A stretch of DNA of 52,507 nt from an uncultured Eubacterium sp. (GCA_910585745.1 CAJUFM010000012.1:1-52507); one strand, 5' to 3'. Shown: positions 43,826 to 52,449, counted from the stretch's first letter. Notes: a model not told the origin generated them from the sequence alone. Numbers and translations: made by a program.

Positions 43826-44554
43826 ATGAATGAAAGATTGTCTTTTGCTGAAAAAATATTACGTTTTAATGAAGAACTTTCATCAAAATCACTTGATCTA
43901 CCCGGCGGTTTTAAGATCATCAATCCATTTCGTGGGGAGAATAAGAAAGAGATCATGGAAATTTCCAAGGCGTTTTATGGAAAATATTATGATGATACCC
44001 GTACACGCCGTCTTATACTTGGGAGTTCACCAGCACGCCGGGGGTCGGCTGTGACGGGGATCCCTTTTGAAGATGCCTGTTACCTGCAGCGGGAGGCGGG
44101 AATTTGTATTGAAAAATATTATGTTAATAAGTCTTCAACTGGATTTTTATCTGATGTAATTGCTGAATATGGTGGACGGGGAAAATTTTATACAGATTTT
44201 TATATGAATTTTGTCTGCCCCCTGGGAATAGTAAAAACAAATTTGAAGGGCCGTGAGGTGAATTGCAATTACTATGAAAATGAAAAATTAAAGAGTTTTT
44301 TGTATCCTTTTATAGTGGAGGCATTACGAAGCCAAATTGCTTTTGGTATTGATGTCTCAGTATGCTATTGTATTGGGAGTGGGGAAAATTATAAGTTTCT
44401 GTCCAGGATGAATGAAGAACATAGGTTTTTTGGTAAAATCATTCCTTTAGAACATCCGCGCTTTATTATGCAGTATAACTCAAAACGTAAGGACGAATTT
44501 ATTAAGAAATATCTCGATGCTTTATGTGACCATGCAGAGAGAGGATTGAATTGA
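43826..44554 (+). CDS. SMUG2-like uracil-DNA glycosylase family protein
   Basis: A 242-aa protein of the DUF4918/SMUG2 branch of uracil-DNA glycosylases, enzymes that remove uracil or damaged bases from DNA. The first motif is LILGSSPARRGSAVTGIPFED at about 63-83 (family form GxNPGxxGxxxTGxPF, here with Ser instead of Asn). The second is PLEHPRFIMQY near 214-224, corresponding to the HPS-type loop. The Asn-to-Ser change could alter activity. GGAGG precedes the ATG at 43826. The gene begins an AT-richer block with a MazG-like gene 14 bp after its stop, suggesting a joint nucleotide-quality role. Confidence 0.75.
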   Translation: MNERLSFAEKILRFNEELSSKSLDLPGGFKIINPFRGENKKEIMEISKAFYGKYYDDTRTRRLILGSSPARRGSAVTGIPFEDACYLQREAGICIEKYYVNKSSTGFLSDVIAEYGGRGKFYTDFYMNFVCPLGIVKTNLKGREVNCNYYENEKLKSFLYPFIVEALRSQIAFGIDVSVCYCIGSGENYKFLSRMNEEHRFFGKIIPLEHPRFIMQYNSKRKDEFIKKYLDALCDHAERGLN

Positions 44555-44568
44555 TACGGAGGTATGAG

Positions 44569-44922
44569 ATGACACAACAGGAATTATTTGATGATTTAAA
44601 CGAAAATACAACTCTTTCAGATATTCAGTTATACATCAAGAAAGTAATTGAATTACGGGGATTTGCAGATGAATCTGTGCAGTCGTGCATGCTGCTGCTC
44701 CTGGAGGAAGCAGGTGAATTGGCAAAGGCTGTAAGAAAACATGCCAGAGGCATGTCTGTCGATGAAGAAAGACTTTCAAATTATGATACAGTAGAAAATG
44801 AGGCTGCTGATTTATTTATTGTCCTGCTTTCACTTTGTAATCGATTAAATATTGATCTGTTTGAAGTGTTTATGGAAAAGGAAAAGATAAATGCCGGGAG
44901 AAAATGGACTGTGAATTCATAA
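44569..44922 (+). CDS. MazG-like nucleotide pyrophosphohydrolase
   Basis: A 117-aa single-domain MazG-type enzyme that should cleave NTPs to NMP and pyrophosphate. The metal-binding pattern is visible as EEAGELAKAV (about 46-55) and ENEAADLFIVL (about 76-86), matching EExxE...ExxD. The ATG at 44569 follows GGAGGT at 44558-44563; the longer frame from 44551 lacks a ribosome site. It is cotranscribed with the glycosylase gene upstream. The nucleotide preference is unknown. Confidence 0.83.
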   Translation: MTQQELFDDLNENTTLSDIQLYIKKVIELRGFADESVQSCMLLLLEEAGELAKAVRKHARGMSVDEERLSNYDTVENEAADLFIVLLSLCNRLNIDLFEVFMEKEKINAGRKWTVNS

Positions 44923-44957
44923 TATGAGGAAGGAAGTTAGGAGGAGAAGAGATAGCA

Positions 44958-45359
44958 ATGAGTAAAATAGCATATTGTCCAAATTGCAAAAACATGGAGG
45001 AATATTCTAATATAACATTAAAGTGTAAGGTATGTGGTTCAGCTGTAAGGGGCTCATATATGGATTCATCAGAATGGGATATAATGTCAGATTCCCAGAA
45101 AAAAGAATTTTTATATAATATTGAATTCAAAAAGAACGAACCAGAAACAAAAACGGAAAAGACAATGAATAAAAAATCAGATTACGCAAACATAGAAAAA
45201 GCACCAGGTACTGTTCCAGATGTTCAAACCTTTGATAAAGAACTTATTAAACATGTACGAAGTATAGCTGAGGATATACATTTTATTAAAACAGTTGTAC
45301 TTATATATATAGTATTGAGCATAATTGGAGCACTAATAATATTGGGGTCACTATTTTAA
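44958..45359 (+). CDS. Small zinc-ribbon membrane protein, function unknown
   Basis: A 133-aa protein with an N-terminal zinc ribbon (CPNC at 7-10 and CKVCG at 23-27), a polar middle region, a short amphipathic helix and one C-terminal membrane span (TVVLIYIVLSIIGALIILG). The layout suggests a tail-anchored protein with the zinc finger in the cytoplasm. GGAGGAGA precedes the ATG. It ends the AT-rich three-gene block and lies next to a broken transposase. I do not recognise a named family. Confidence 0.7.
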   Translation: MSKIAYCPNCKNMEEYSNITLKCKVCGSAVRGSYMDSSEWDIMSDSQKKEFLYNIEFKKNEPETKTEKTMNKKSDYANIEKAPGTVPDVQTFDKELIKHVRSIAEDIHFIKTVVLIYIVLSIIGALIILGSLF

Positions 45360-45364
45360 CTTAG

Positions 45365-45725
45365 TATTATGCGTCTTTGTTTCCAAGTGAAACAGGAATG
45401 CCTGCAAAACCATTGCGAACAGCTCTGGGTATAACGGTAATCCGCGAACTGTGCGAACAGCAGAAGTACATGTATGATAACAAAGTCCACAGTGTTAAAA
45501 ACCGTATTGTCAGCATTAGCCAGCCATACATCCGCCCAATCGTCCGTGGCAAGGCGAAATCTCCAGTAGAGTTTGGGGCTGGCTAAGCTGGATATGAGCA
45601 TCGATGAAAGAGGAATAGCCCGGCTGGAATATCTGTGCTTTGATGCATACATTGAATGCGATGTGCTGACAGGAGCCATCGACAGGTATCGTGAGCGAAG
45701 TCAGTGTAATCAGTGTTGTTTCTAA
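45365..45725 (+). pseudogene. IS5-type transposase remnant with internal deletion and frameshift
   Basis: Coding-like sequence reads LFPSETGMPAKPLRTALG, then jumps to NKVHSVKNRIVSISQPYIR and IVRGKAKSPVEFGA, then, after a shift, KLDMSIDERGIARLEYL and CFDAY. From memory these pieces come from N-terminal and middle parts of an IS5-family DDE transposase, with the part between them deleted. The frameshift is exactly a 4-bp duplication, GGCTGGCT at 45577-45584. Both ends of the gene and the terminal repeats are missing. The rest of the gap to 45842 holds nothing I can support. Confidence 0.75.
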
Positions 45726-45842
45726 TTTGGAATGCCTTGCTTAGGTATAATATGAACGGCCAATAGAATCTTTATAAATATAATAGATAGTTCATTTTTG
45801 GGCACATAATTTCACCTATATTTTTCAAAGTCCCCCCTCAAT

Positions 45843-46274
45843 TTATTTAAACTGTCCTTTGAATTTCTGCTCACAGTAGAGACAGCGGTAGATCCGGTTC
45901 TTTTTGTCTGTGAGTTTAAAACGGTGGGGCAGCTCCTGTTCAATGGATGTGATGCACCGGGGATTTTTGCATTTTATAATATTTGTGACAATGTCCGGAA
46001 GCGTCAGCGTCCTTTTTTCGACGATTTGATCATTTTCAATGATATTGATGGTTATGTGTTCGTCCAGGACTCCGAGAATATCCAGGTCTACCCGGAGAGG
46101 CCCTTCTATCTTTATGATATCCTTTTTTCCCATTTTATTGCTTTTTGCATTTTTTATAATAGCCACGCTGCAGTCCAGTTTTTCCAGGTTCAGATATTGA
46201 TAGATCTCCATGGCGTGCCCCGCTTTGATATGGTCGATCACAACACCCTGGTTCAGTCCCCCGATATTTAACAT
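45843..46274 (-). CDS. pyrI: Aspartate carbamoyltransferase regulatory subunit
   Basis: PyrI binds nucleotides and modulates the catalytic subunit PyrB. The 143-aa chain has the N-terminal allosteric domain (GVVIDHIKAGHA) and the C-terminal zinc domain with four cysteines in CKNPRC and CLYC. It follows pyrB by 42 bp on the minus strand with AGGAGGT before its ATG at 46274. No clear terminator follows. Presence of PyrI implies feedback control by CTP/ATP at the enzyme level. Confidence 0.95.
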   Translation of the reverse strand: MLNIGGLNQGVVIDHIKAGHAMEIYQYLNLEKLDCSVAIIKNAKSNKMGKKDIIKIEGPLRVDLDILGVLDEHITINIIENDQIVEKRTLTLPDIVTNIIKCKNPRCITSIEQELPHRFKLTDKKNRIYRCLYCEQKFKGQFK

Positions 46275-46316
46275 ATAGTTTTACCTCCTGTCGATGATAA
46301 GTAAAAAATATCTTTT

Positions 46317-47234
46317 TTAGATACTGATCTCAAGCAGAGTCAGGATCAGTGCCATCCGTATATATACACCATATTGAGCTTGTTTAAAGTATACCGCCCT
46401 GGGATCATTGTCTACTTCTGTAGAAATCTCATTTACCCTGGGAAGCGGATGGAGTACCAGCATATCCTCCCGTGCCAGTTTCATTTTGGAGGTGTCCAGA
46501 ATAAAACTGTCTTTCAGACGGATATAATCTTCTTCATTAAAGAAACGCTCTCTTTGTACCCTGGTCATGTACAGGATATCCAGATCTCCGATAACGTCGT
46601 CCAGATCACTGACTTCCTGGTATGGAATATGGTTTTCATCCAGGGTTTCTTTCCGTAGATAATCTGGAATTTTTAGTTCAGGAGGGGAGATCAGCACAAA
46701 TTCCACTCCCGGATAACGGACCATGGCATCGATCAGGGAATGTACGGTGCGGCCAAATTTCAAGTCTCCGCAGAAACCGATTTTCAAGTGGTCAAAATGT
46801 CCCTTGAGATTTTTGATGGTAAGCAGGTCAGTAAGAGTCTGGGTTGGATGGTTGTGCCCGCCGTCCCCGGCATTGATGACAGGGATGGAAGAGTACATGG
46901 ATGCCACGAGGGGCGCTCCTTCCTTGGGGTGTCTCATGGCACAGATATCTGCATAGGAAGAGATGACGCGGATGGTATCCGCCACGCTTTCTCCTTTGGA
47001 AGCAGAGCTCGAATCGGCAGAAGAAAAACCAAGGACACTGCCGCCAAGATTCAGCATAGCGGCTTCAAAACTAAGTCTTGTTCGTGTGCTTGGTTCGTAG
47101 AAACAAGTTGCAAGCTTTTTTCCTTTACAACATTCGGTATATTTTTCCGGTGTTTCCATAATCTGTTCGGCAAGGTGGATCAGTTTGTCCAGTTCCTCTA
47201 CCGACAGATCCAGAGCATTCATAATATGTCGCAT
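46317..47234 (-). CDS. pyrB: Aspartate carbamoyltransferase catalytic subunit
   Basis: PyrB joins carbamoyl phosphate and aspartate, the committed step of pyrimidine synthesis. The 305-aa chain carries the carbamoyl-phosphate loop FYEPSTRTRLSFEAAM, the SSASKGES loop, AMRHPKEGAP, the GDGGHNHPTQTLTDL stretch and the HPLPRVNEI motif near the C-terminus. The ATG at 47234 follows GGAGTGAGG. It uses the product of the CarAB pair encoded elsewhere in the window. A promoter and short leader ORF precede it. Confidence 0.96.
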   Translation of the reverse strand: MRHIMNALDLSVEELDKLIHLAEQIMETPEKYTECCKGKKLATCFYEPSTRTRLSFEAAMLNLGGSVLGFSSADSSSASKGESVADTIRVISSYADICAMRHPKEGAPLVASMYSSIPVINAGDGGHNHPTQTLTDLLTIKNLKGHFDHLKIGFCGDLKFGRTVHSLIDAMVRYPGVEFVLISPPELKIPDYLRKETLDENHIPYQEVSDLDDVIGDLDILYMTRVQRERFFNEEDYIRLKDSFILDTSKMKLAREDMLVLHPLPRVNEISTEVDNDPRAVYFKQAQYGVYIRMALILTLLEISI

Positions 47235-47272
47235 AATTACCTCACTCCGTTAGCAAAAACGGTTCTGTCACA

Positions 47273-47299
47273 TTAATTTTTACCATAAATTTTTTGCAT
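47273..47299 (-). CDS. Possible 8-codon leader peptide upstream of pyrB
   Basis: On the minus strand GGGAGG is followed 7 nt later by an ATG opening the frame MQKIYGKN and a TAA, ending 38 nt before the pyrB start. It lies inside the transcribed leader. A CCGTT/AACGG hairpin sits between it and pyrB, and a GC-rich palindrome lies upstream of it. A role in translation-coupled control of pyrB is possible but unproven; it may be chance. Confidence 0.35.
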   Translation of the reverse strand: MQKIYGKN

Positions 47300-47380
47300 G
47301 AACGGTCCTCCCGTATTTCTTAAACATACAGGATCCGCCCTGCAGGGGCTTCTTTCTTATGTTTTTCCTTTATTTTAAAT

Positions 47381-47409
47381 ATTGTACAACATATTATTAT
47401 AAATTACAA
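47381..47409 (-). promoter_or_regulatory. Promoter of pyrB-pyrI
   Basis: On the minus strand TTGTAA (47409-47404), a 17-bp spacer and TACAAT (47386-47381). The leader is about 140 nt and contains the palindrome GCCCCTGCAGGGC near 47337-47349. The 309-bp gap 47235-47543 otherwise holds only the leader ORF and the chemoreceptor terminator. Confidence 0.65.
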
Positions 47410-47467
47410 TATTGATTTTATATCAAACTTCTGTATTTTTTCTAATGATAGAAGGATGCGAAATCAC

Positions 47468-47515
47468 AAAAGACATCTTTTGCAGATTTTTGTTTGTCTG
47501 CAGAGGATGTCTTTT
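47468..47515 (-). terminator. Terminator of the chemoreceptor gene
   Basis: AAAAGACATC (47468-47477) pairs with GATGTCTTTT (47506-47515), and inside it TGCAGA pairs with TCTGCA. It lies 29 bp after the stop at 47544. Confidence 0.8.
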
Positions 47516-47543
47516 GGGCTGTATAAATTGTTTTATAATTGGC

Positions 47544-49247
47544 TTATTCCTGCTTTGTCAGTTGGAACTGTCCAACAAGCTTGTCAAGCATAACGGCCTG
47601 GGAGGATAATTGTTCACTTGTTGCAGCTGCCTCTTCGGCAGTAGCGGCATTACTTTCTACCACTCCAGATATTTGGTTGATGCCCAGCTCTGCCTGACGC
47701 ATGGCCTCTGCCTGGTCGTTCATCATAATTTTCAGATTTTTAGAGAAATCAGCAATCTGTTTGATGCCTTCCACAACAGCTTCAATTGCACTGGAGGCAT
47801 GGTCTGCAATATTATTTCCTTCGGATACTTCTTTGATGGAAGCCTCAATCAGTTCTCTCGTATCAACAGCTGCTTTCGCGCTCTGGTCAGCCAGTTCGCG
47901 TATCTGGTCAGCCACCACAGCAAATCCCTTTCCGGCTTCACCTGCCCTGGCAGCCTCAATAGAGGCATTCAGAGACAAAAGATTGGTCTGGGCGGCGATG
48001 GATTCAATTTCGGTAATGATATCTCCAATTCTTGTGGATGCATCATTAATTCGTTCCATAGCAGCCATCATCGTATCCATTTCTTTTCGGCTGTTGCCTG
48101 CTTCTTCTGCATAATGTTCCGCTTTCAGATAAGATTCATCCGCACTTTGCGCACTTTTTTCCATATTTGATGTAATATCTGAAATCGTTGCATGAAGTTC
48201 TACGACCGAATTTGCCTGGTTAGTGGCACCTTCCGCAAGACACTCGGAAGCGTTTGCCAGTTCATTTGAACCGGCAGATACTTGATTAGAAGCCTCGCCA
48301 ATCGATAATAATGTCTCCTTCATCTGTTCCCGCAGACCCCGCATGGAAGCGTACAAGTTCTGAAAATCGCCGGTATAGCGATCGGAAGCTTTTGATCGGA
48401 CCGTATAATTTCCTTTTGCCATTTCTCCAAGTACCTCACCGATGTCAAAAATAATGGCATTTAGATTTTCCGCCATTTCTCTTGCGTCTTTTTCCATATG
48501 TTCTACTTCATCGCCTGTCTCAACCAAAGGAAACGGTGAAGAGAGGTCCCCGGCAGCGAAGGTCTTAAGACGTCCCCCGAGTTTTTCTAGTGGCATAGAG
48601 ATTTTTCGTGCAATCTGACGTCCGATTTTCGTGGATATCACAAGTGCAACAACGATAATACCAAGAATTGCTGCGGCAAGAACCCATCCAATGATCATAA
48701 GGATCCTGCCCAGTTTGTTACCTTCTGTTACTTTTACTTCGAGTAATCCCTCCAGTTTTTTGTAAATGCTGTTGTAGACGTCTGCGAGGTCAGACAGTGC
48801 CAGTTCCTGTGCCTGAATGCATTGTTCTCTGTCAGTTGTTGCGCCAAGCTTCATTATTTTATCATCCAGCTGCCAGTAACTTTCCAGTTCTGTCTGAAGG
48901 GCATCATAGGTTTCCCTGCCTTCTTTTGACACGATGGTTGTTTCGATTTCTGCAAAATCTTTTATAAATGCGGTTTTCATCTCTTCGTGTTGTTCGACAA
49001 CCGCCTGAATCGCCTCTTCATTGTCGTATCCGATGGTGGCCCGGAGCGATGAGCGGATATCAGCAAAATCAAACATTGCTTTTCCAATATCCCCCTGTGC
49101 AAAGCCAAAATTATTCAGGGCATAAGAGTATCGGTTTGATACGATGATCAGTGCAATCAGTGCGATGAGTGCTGCCACTGCTGTAATCATAGACACTTTA
49201 AAAATCGAAACAGTTAGTTTTTTTTCAATACTTTCTTTCTTATCCAT
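47544..49247 (-). CDS. Methyl-accepting chemotaxis protein
   Basis: A transmembrane chemoreceptor of 567 aa. TM1 is at about 13-37, a helical extracellular sensor (4HB type) at 38-175, TM2 at about 182-205, HAMP at 206-260, and a long cytoplasmic signalling coiled coil at ~300-560. The hairpin tip reads IESIAAQTNLLSLNASIEAARAGEAG. In the longer frame the start would be 49295, but GGAGACT precedes the ATG at 49247 (MDKKESIEKK). No C-terminal CheR tether was recognised. It is a single-gene unit with a long leader of about 200 nt. The ligand is unknown. Confidence 0.93.
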   Translation of the reverse strand: MDKKESIEKKLTVSIFKVSMITAVAALIALIALIIVSNRYSYALNNFGFAQGDIGKAMFDFADIRSSLRATIGYDNEEAIQAVVEQHEEMKTAFIKDFAEIETTIVSKEGRETYDALQTELESYWQLDDKIMKLGATTDREQCIQAQELALSDLADVYNSIYKKLEGLLEVKVTEGNKLGRILMIIGWVLAAAILGIIVVALVISTKIGRQIARKISMPLEKLGGRLKTFAAGDLSSPFPLVETGDEVEHMEKDAREMAENLNAIIFDIGEVLGEMAKGNYTVRSKASDRYTGDFQNLYASMRGLREQMKETLLSIGEASNQVSAGSNELANASECLAEGATNQANSVVELHATISDITSNMEKSAQSADESYLKAEHYAEEAGNSRKEMDTMMAAMERINDASTRIGDIITEIESIAAQTNLLSLNASIEAARAGEAGKGFAVVADQIRELADQSAKAAVDTRELIEASIKEVSEGNNIADHASSAIEAVVEGIKQIADFSKNLKIMMNDQAEAMRQAELGINQISGVVESNAATAEEAAATSEQLSSQAVMLDKLVGQFQLTKQE

Positions 49248-49457
49248 ACAATAGTCTCCTTTTACTGCTTTTGTTGTTTTCGATGCGGCTTCCAAAAAGG
49301 ATTCTGTTATTATAAACTGGGGAGTATGCTGGGAAATTACTCCAAAGGGTTAGCCACCGCTTTATTTAAGAGCAAAATCTGTGAAAACTTAAGTAATAAG
49401 TGACATTCTCAACGCATTCATAATAGCAAGTTGCATCAATTTACGGTTAATAGATTT

Positions 49458-49486
49458 ATTATACTACGTTTGGATCTGAAATTCAA
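49458..49486 (-). promoter_or_regulatory. Promoter of the chemoreceptor gene
   Basis: On the minus strand TTGAAT (49486-49481), 17-bp spacer, TATAAT (49463-49458). The transcript would have a ~200-nt leader with a GGAGTA/TACTCC hairpin near 49321-49343 and an AAAGCGGTGGCTAACCC stretch upstream of it. The 474-bp gap 49248-49721 holds this leader and the promoter for the next gene, and no other gene. Confidence 0.7.
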
Positions 49487-49641
49487 TATCTCCTGCATTC
49501 AGAAGTTTCGGCAGAGGTGTCTTCTCCTTTTGGAATGACAGTATCATTTTATTTCTGTTTCTTTCCTATTTCCGGCTGGCTGAAAGTCGCATTCACAAAA
49601 ATTCAGGTTTTTTCCTGAGTTGCTATATTTTTAAATTTTAT

Positions 49642-49670
49642 TTGCAAAATACAGGGATAAGAAGTATAAT
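49642..49670 (+). promoter_or_regulatory. Promoter of the aconitase-family gene
   Basis: TTGCAA at 49642-49647 and TATAAT at 49665-49670 with a 17-bp spacer, 52 bp before the start codon. The ribosome site is GAAAGGAGAG. Confidence 0.75.
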
Positions 49671-49721
49671 ATTGAATCGAGATGGGTGAAGTAAGGAACG
49701 CATTTTGAAAGGAGAGATAAG

Positions 49722-52007
49722 ATGATAAAGTTATATGACGGCGGAGCGTATCTTGTCAACGGAAATGAACTGATTCCCGATGGCAGTGAAGCGGCCGCAG
49801 CAGTGGAAAGCAGGACAGGCGTAAAGACAGACAAGCAGGAGGCTGCAAAAGGAACGATGGCATACCGCATTTTAAATGCACACAATACTTCGGACAACAT
49901 GCAGCAGCTTAAAATAAAATTTGATAAATTAACTTCTCATGATATTACCTTTGTGGGAATTCTACAGACAGCAAGGGCTTCAGGGTTGGAGAAATTTCCG
50001 GTGCCCTATGTATTGACAAACTGCCACAACAGCCTCTGTGCAGTGGGGGGAACGATCAATGAGGATGATCACGTGTTCGGTCTTTCCTGTGCAAAGAAAT
50101 ATGGCGGGATCTATGTGCCGCCTCATCAGGCAGTGATTCATCAGTTTGCCAGGGAAATGCTGGCCGGAGGAGGAAAAATGATCCTCGGTTCCGACAGCCA
50201 TACAAGATATGGTGCATTGGGAACCATGGCTATGGGTGAAGGAGGTCCGGAGATCGTAAAACAGCTTCTGGAGCAGACCTATGACATCCCGATGCCGGGA
50301 GTAGTAGCCATCCACCTGACCGGAAAGCCCCAAAAAGGAGTGGGTCCCCAGGATATCGCCCTTGCCATTATTGGAGCAGTATTTGAGAATGGTTATGTAA
50401 ATAATAAAGTGATGGAATTTATCGGTGATGGCATTGACAACCTGAGTGTGGATTACCGTATCGGCGTGGATGTTATGACCACAGAGACCACCTGTCTGTC
50501 TTCTATCTGGAGAACGGACAGCCAGGTAAAAGAATTCTATGATATTCATGGAAGAAGCGAGGATTTTGCAGAGCTTGCGCCGGAAAAAGTGGCGTATTAC
50601 GATGGTGTGGTGGAGGTAGATCTGTCAGCGGTTAAGCCGATGATCGCCATGCCGTTCCACCCCAGCAATGTGTATTCCATTGAGGAATTAAACAGCAATC
50701 TGGAAGATATCCTTCGGGATGTGGAAAAGAAGGCGCTGGTGAGCCTGGACAACAACAAAGATATCGACTTTACTCTGACGGACAAGATTCACGACGGAAG
50801 ATTGTATGTGGAGCAGGGAGTCATCGCCGGATGTGCCGGAGGCGGATTTGAAAATATCTGCGATGCGGCAGATATTCTCCGAGGAAAATATATCGGTGCC
50901 GATGAATTTTCACTGAGTGTATACCCGGCGAGCCAGCCGGTATTTATGGAGCTTGTGAAAAATGGTTCCATCGCTGACTTAATGGCCACAGGCGCCACTG
51001 TGAGGACGGCATTCTGCGGACCATGTTTTGGTGCAGGAGATGTGCCAAGCAACCGTGGGCTGAGTATCCGTCACTCCACACGTAACTTCCCGAACCGTGA
51101 AGGTTCTAAGGTGACAAGCGGACAGATCGCTTCCGTTGCCCTTATGGATGCCCGTTCTATCGCAGCAACCGCCGCAAACCAGGGATATCTGACAGCAGCT
51201 ACGGATATAGATGTGAATTTCAATAAGCCAAAATATTTCTTTGACAAGTCCATTTACGAGAACCGTGTCTACAACGGTGTCGGAAAGGCAGACCCTTCGG
51301 TGGAAATCAAGTTTGGTCCCAATATCGTGGACTGGCCGGAGATGTTCCCATTGACCGAAAATGTGCTTTTGAAGGCAGTTTCCATGATCCATGACCCGGT
51401 TACGACAACCGACGAGCTGATTCCATCGGGTGAGACCTCATCCTACCGTTCCAATCCGCTGGGACTGGCAGAGTTTACTCTCTCCAGAAAAGATCCCGCC
51501 TATGTAGGAAAGGCAAAAGAGGTACAGAAGGCAGAAAAAGCCCGTCTCTCCGGCGAAGATATTTATGCAGTGGATCCAGAACTGAAACAGGTGTATGCGG
51601 CCGTGGCAGAAAAGTTTGATGTAAAACCTGAGGATACAGAGATCGGAAGCGTGATCTTCGCAGTCAAACCAGGAGATGGATCCGCCAGGGAGCAGGCGGC
51701 GAGCTGCCAGCGGGTGCTGGGAGGTATGGCAAATATTGCCAGGGAATACGCCACAAAGAGATACCGCTCCAACCTGATCAACTGGGGAATGCTGCCTTTC
51801 GTATTTGACGGAGAACTCCCCTTTGACAAAGACGATTATATCTTTGTAAAAGATATTAAAAAAGCAATTGTTGAGAAAAACGATACCGTAAAGGCATATG
51901 TAGCAAATAAAGGCATGAAGGAGATGGAACTCCATCTCGGCGCCTTGACAGATGACGAACGAGAGATCATCCTCAAAGGCTGCCTCATCAACTACAACAA
52001 GCGTTAA
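49722..52007 (+). CDS. Aconitase-family hydratase
   Basis: A 761-aa Fe-S hydro-lyase of the aconitase superfamily. The 4Fe-4S cysteines are recognisable in AGCAGGGFENICD and AFCGPCFGAGD. Substrate-loop motifs include LTNCHNSLCAVGG, GSDSHTRYGALGTM and the C-terminal swivelling-domain segment YATKRYRSNLINWGMLPF. The most likely reaction is citrate to isocitrate through cis-aconitate, feeding 2-oxoglutarate and glutamate. Homoaconitase- or methylcitrate-type specificity cannot be excluded, so no symbol is given. It is a single-gene unit with its own promoter and a long terminator hairpin. Confidence 0.88.
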   Translation: MIKLYDGGAYLVNGNELIPDGSEAAAAVESRTGVKTDKQEAAKGTMAYRILNAHNTSDNMQQLKIKFDKLTSHDITFVGILQTARASGLEKFPVPYVLTNCHNSLCAVGGTINEDDHVFGLSCAKKYGGIYVPPHQAVIHQFAREMLAGGGKMILGSDSHTRYGALGTMAMGEGGPEIVKQLLEQTYDIPMPGVVAIHLTGKPQKGVGPQDIALAIIGAVFENGYVNNKVMEFIGDGIDNLSVDYRIGVDVMTTETTCLSSIWRTDSQVKEFYDIHGRSEDFAELAPEKVAYYDGVVEVDLSAVKPMIAMPFHPSNVYSIEELNSNLEDILRDVEKKALVSLDNNKDIDFTLTDKIHDGRLYVEQGVIAGCAGGGFENICDAADILRGKYIGADEFSLSVYPASQPVFMELVKNGSIADLMATGATVRTAFCGPCFGAGDVPSNRGLSIRHSTRNFPNREGSKVTSGQIASVALMDARSIAATAANQGYLTAATDIDVNFNKPKYFFDKSIYENRVYNGVGKADPSVEIKFGPNIVDWPEMFPLTENVLLKAVSMIHDPVTTTDELIPSGETSSYRSNPLGLAEFTLSRKDPAYVGKAKEVQKAEKARLSGEDIYAVDPELKQVYAAVAEKFDVKPEDTEIGSVIFAVKPGDGSAREQAASCQRVLGGMANIAREYATKRYRSNLINWGMLPFVFDGELPFDKDDYIFVKDIKKAIVEKNDTVKAYVANKGMKEMELHLGALTDDEREIILKGCLINYNKR

Positions 52008-52029
52008 GCTACAAGCCGTGCAAAAACGG

Positions 52030-52074
52030 AAGAACGTCCACCCTATGAGCTGGCTCATGAGGGTGGACGTTCTT
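52030..52074 (+). terminator. Terminator after the aconitase-family gene
   Basis: A 21-bp stem with one bulge: AAGAACGTCCACCCT plus ATGAGC (52030-52050) pairs with GCTCAT and AGGGTGGACGTTCTT (52053-52074), with a T-rich tail. The stem is longer than a typical terminator. Confidence 0.88.
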
Positions 52075-52085
52075 TTGTTTTTATG

Positions 52086-52179
52086 GGGCGCCAGCCCCGT
52101 TGAGACTGCTTTCAGCAGTCGAAGCGCGGCTTGTAGGGGAGAGGGCGCCAGCCCCGCCCCGACTGCTGAAAGCAGTCTC
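52086..52179. repeat. Palindromic intergenic repeat element
   Basis: GAGACTGCTTTCAGCAGTC (52102-52120) and GACTGCTGAAAGCAGTCTC (52161-52179) form a perfect 19-bp inverted repeat, and each arm is itself a small hairpin. The 14-bp direct repeat GGGCGCCAGCCCCG occurs at 52086-52099 and 52143-52156. The nested arrangement suggests a REP/MITE-like unit inserted behind the terminator. Confidence 0.85.
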
Positions 52180-52297
52180 ATCAAAATGAGAGAAGATTCC
52201 TTATATTTTTGCAATTTTTTTAAATTTGTGGATAAGTTTTGAGAAAAAGGGTATGGTTATGGGAATTTTTGCGGAAACTCAAGAAGATATATTAGTA

Positions 52298-52326
52298 TTG
52301 ACAAAATTTATCATAGGAATTATAGT
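52298..52326 (+). promoter_or_regulatory. Promoter near the right end of the window
   Basis: A consensus TTGACA at 52298-52303 and TATAGT at 52321-52326 with a 17-bp spacer. It would drive the short ORF at 52450 and whatever gene lies beyond the window. No larger gene is visible in 52180-52507. Confidence 0.7.
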
Positions 52327-52449
52327 AAAAAAGTACGGAAAATTAGTATGACCGTCCGCACTTTCAAATAATTTTCATAGAAGAATAAAATCAAAATTTG
52401 AAATTGTCGATAAATCAGCAGTTTGGAATAATAATGGAGGTGACATATT

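Noticed and set aside
49321..49440. A standard c-di-GMP-I (GEMM) riboswitch before the chemoreceptor gene.
   Set aside because: Only one short block resembles the core. The GNRA loop/receptor and paired helices of the family are not evident, so it is listed only as an unassigned structured leader.
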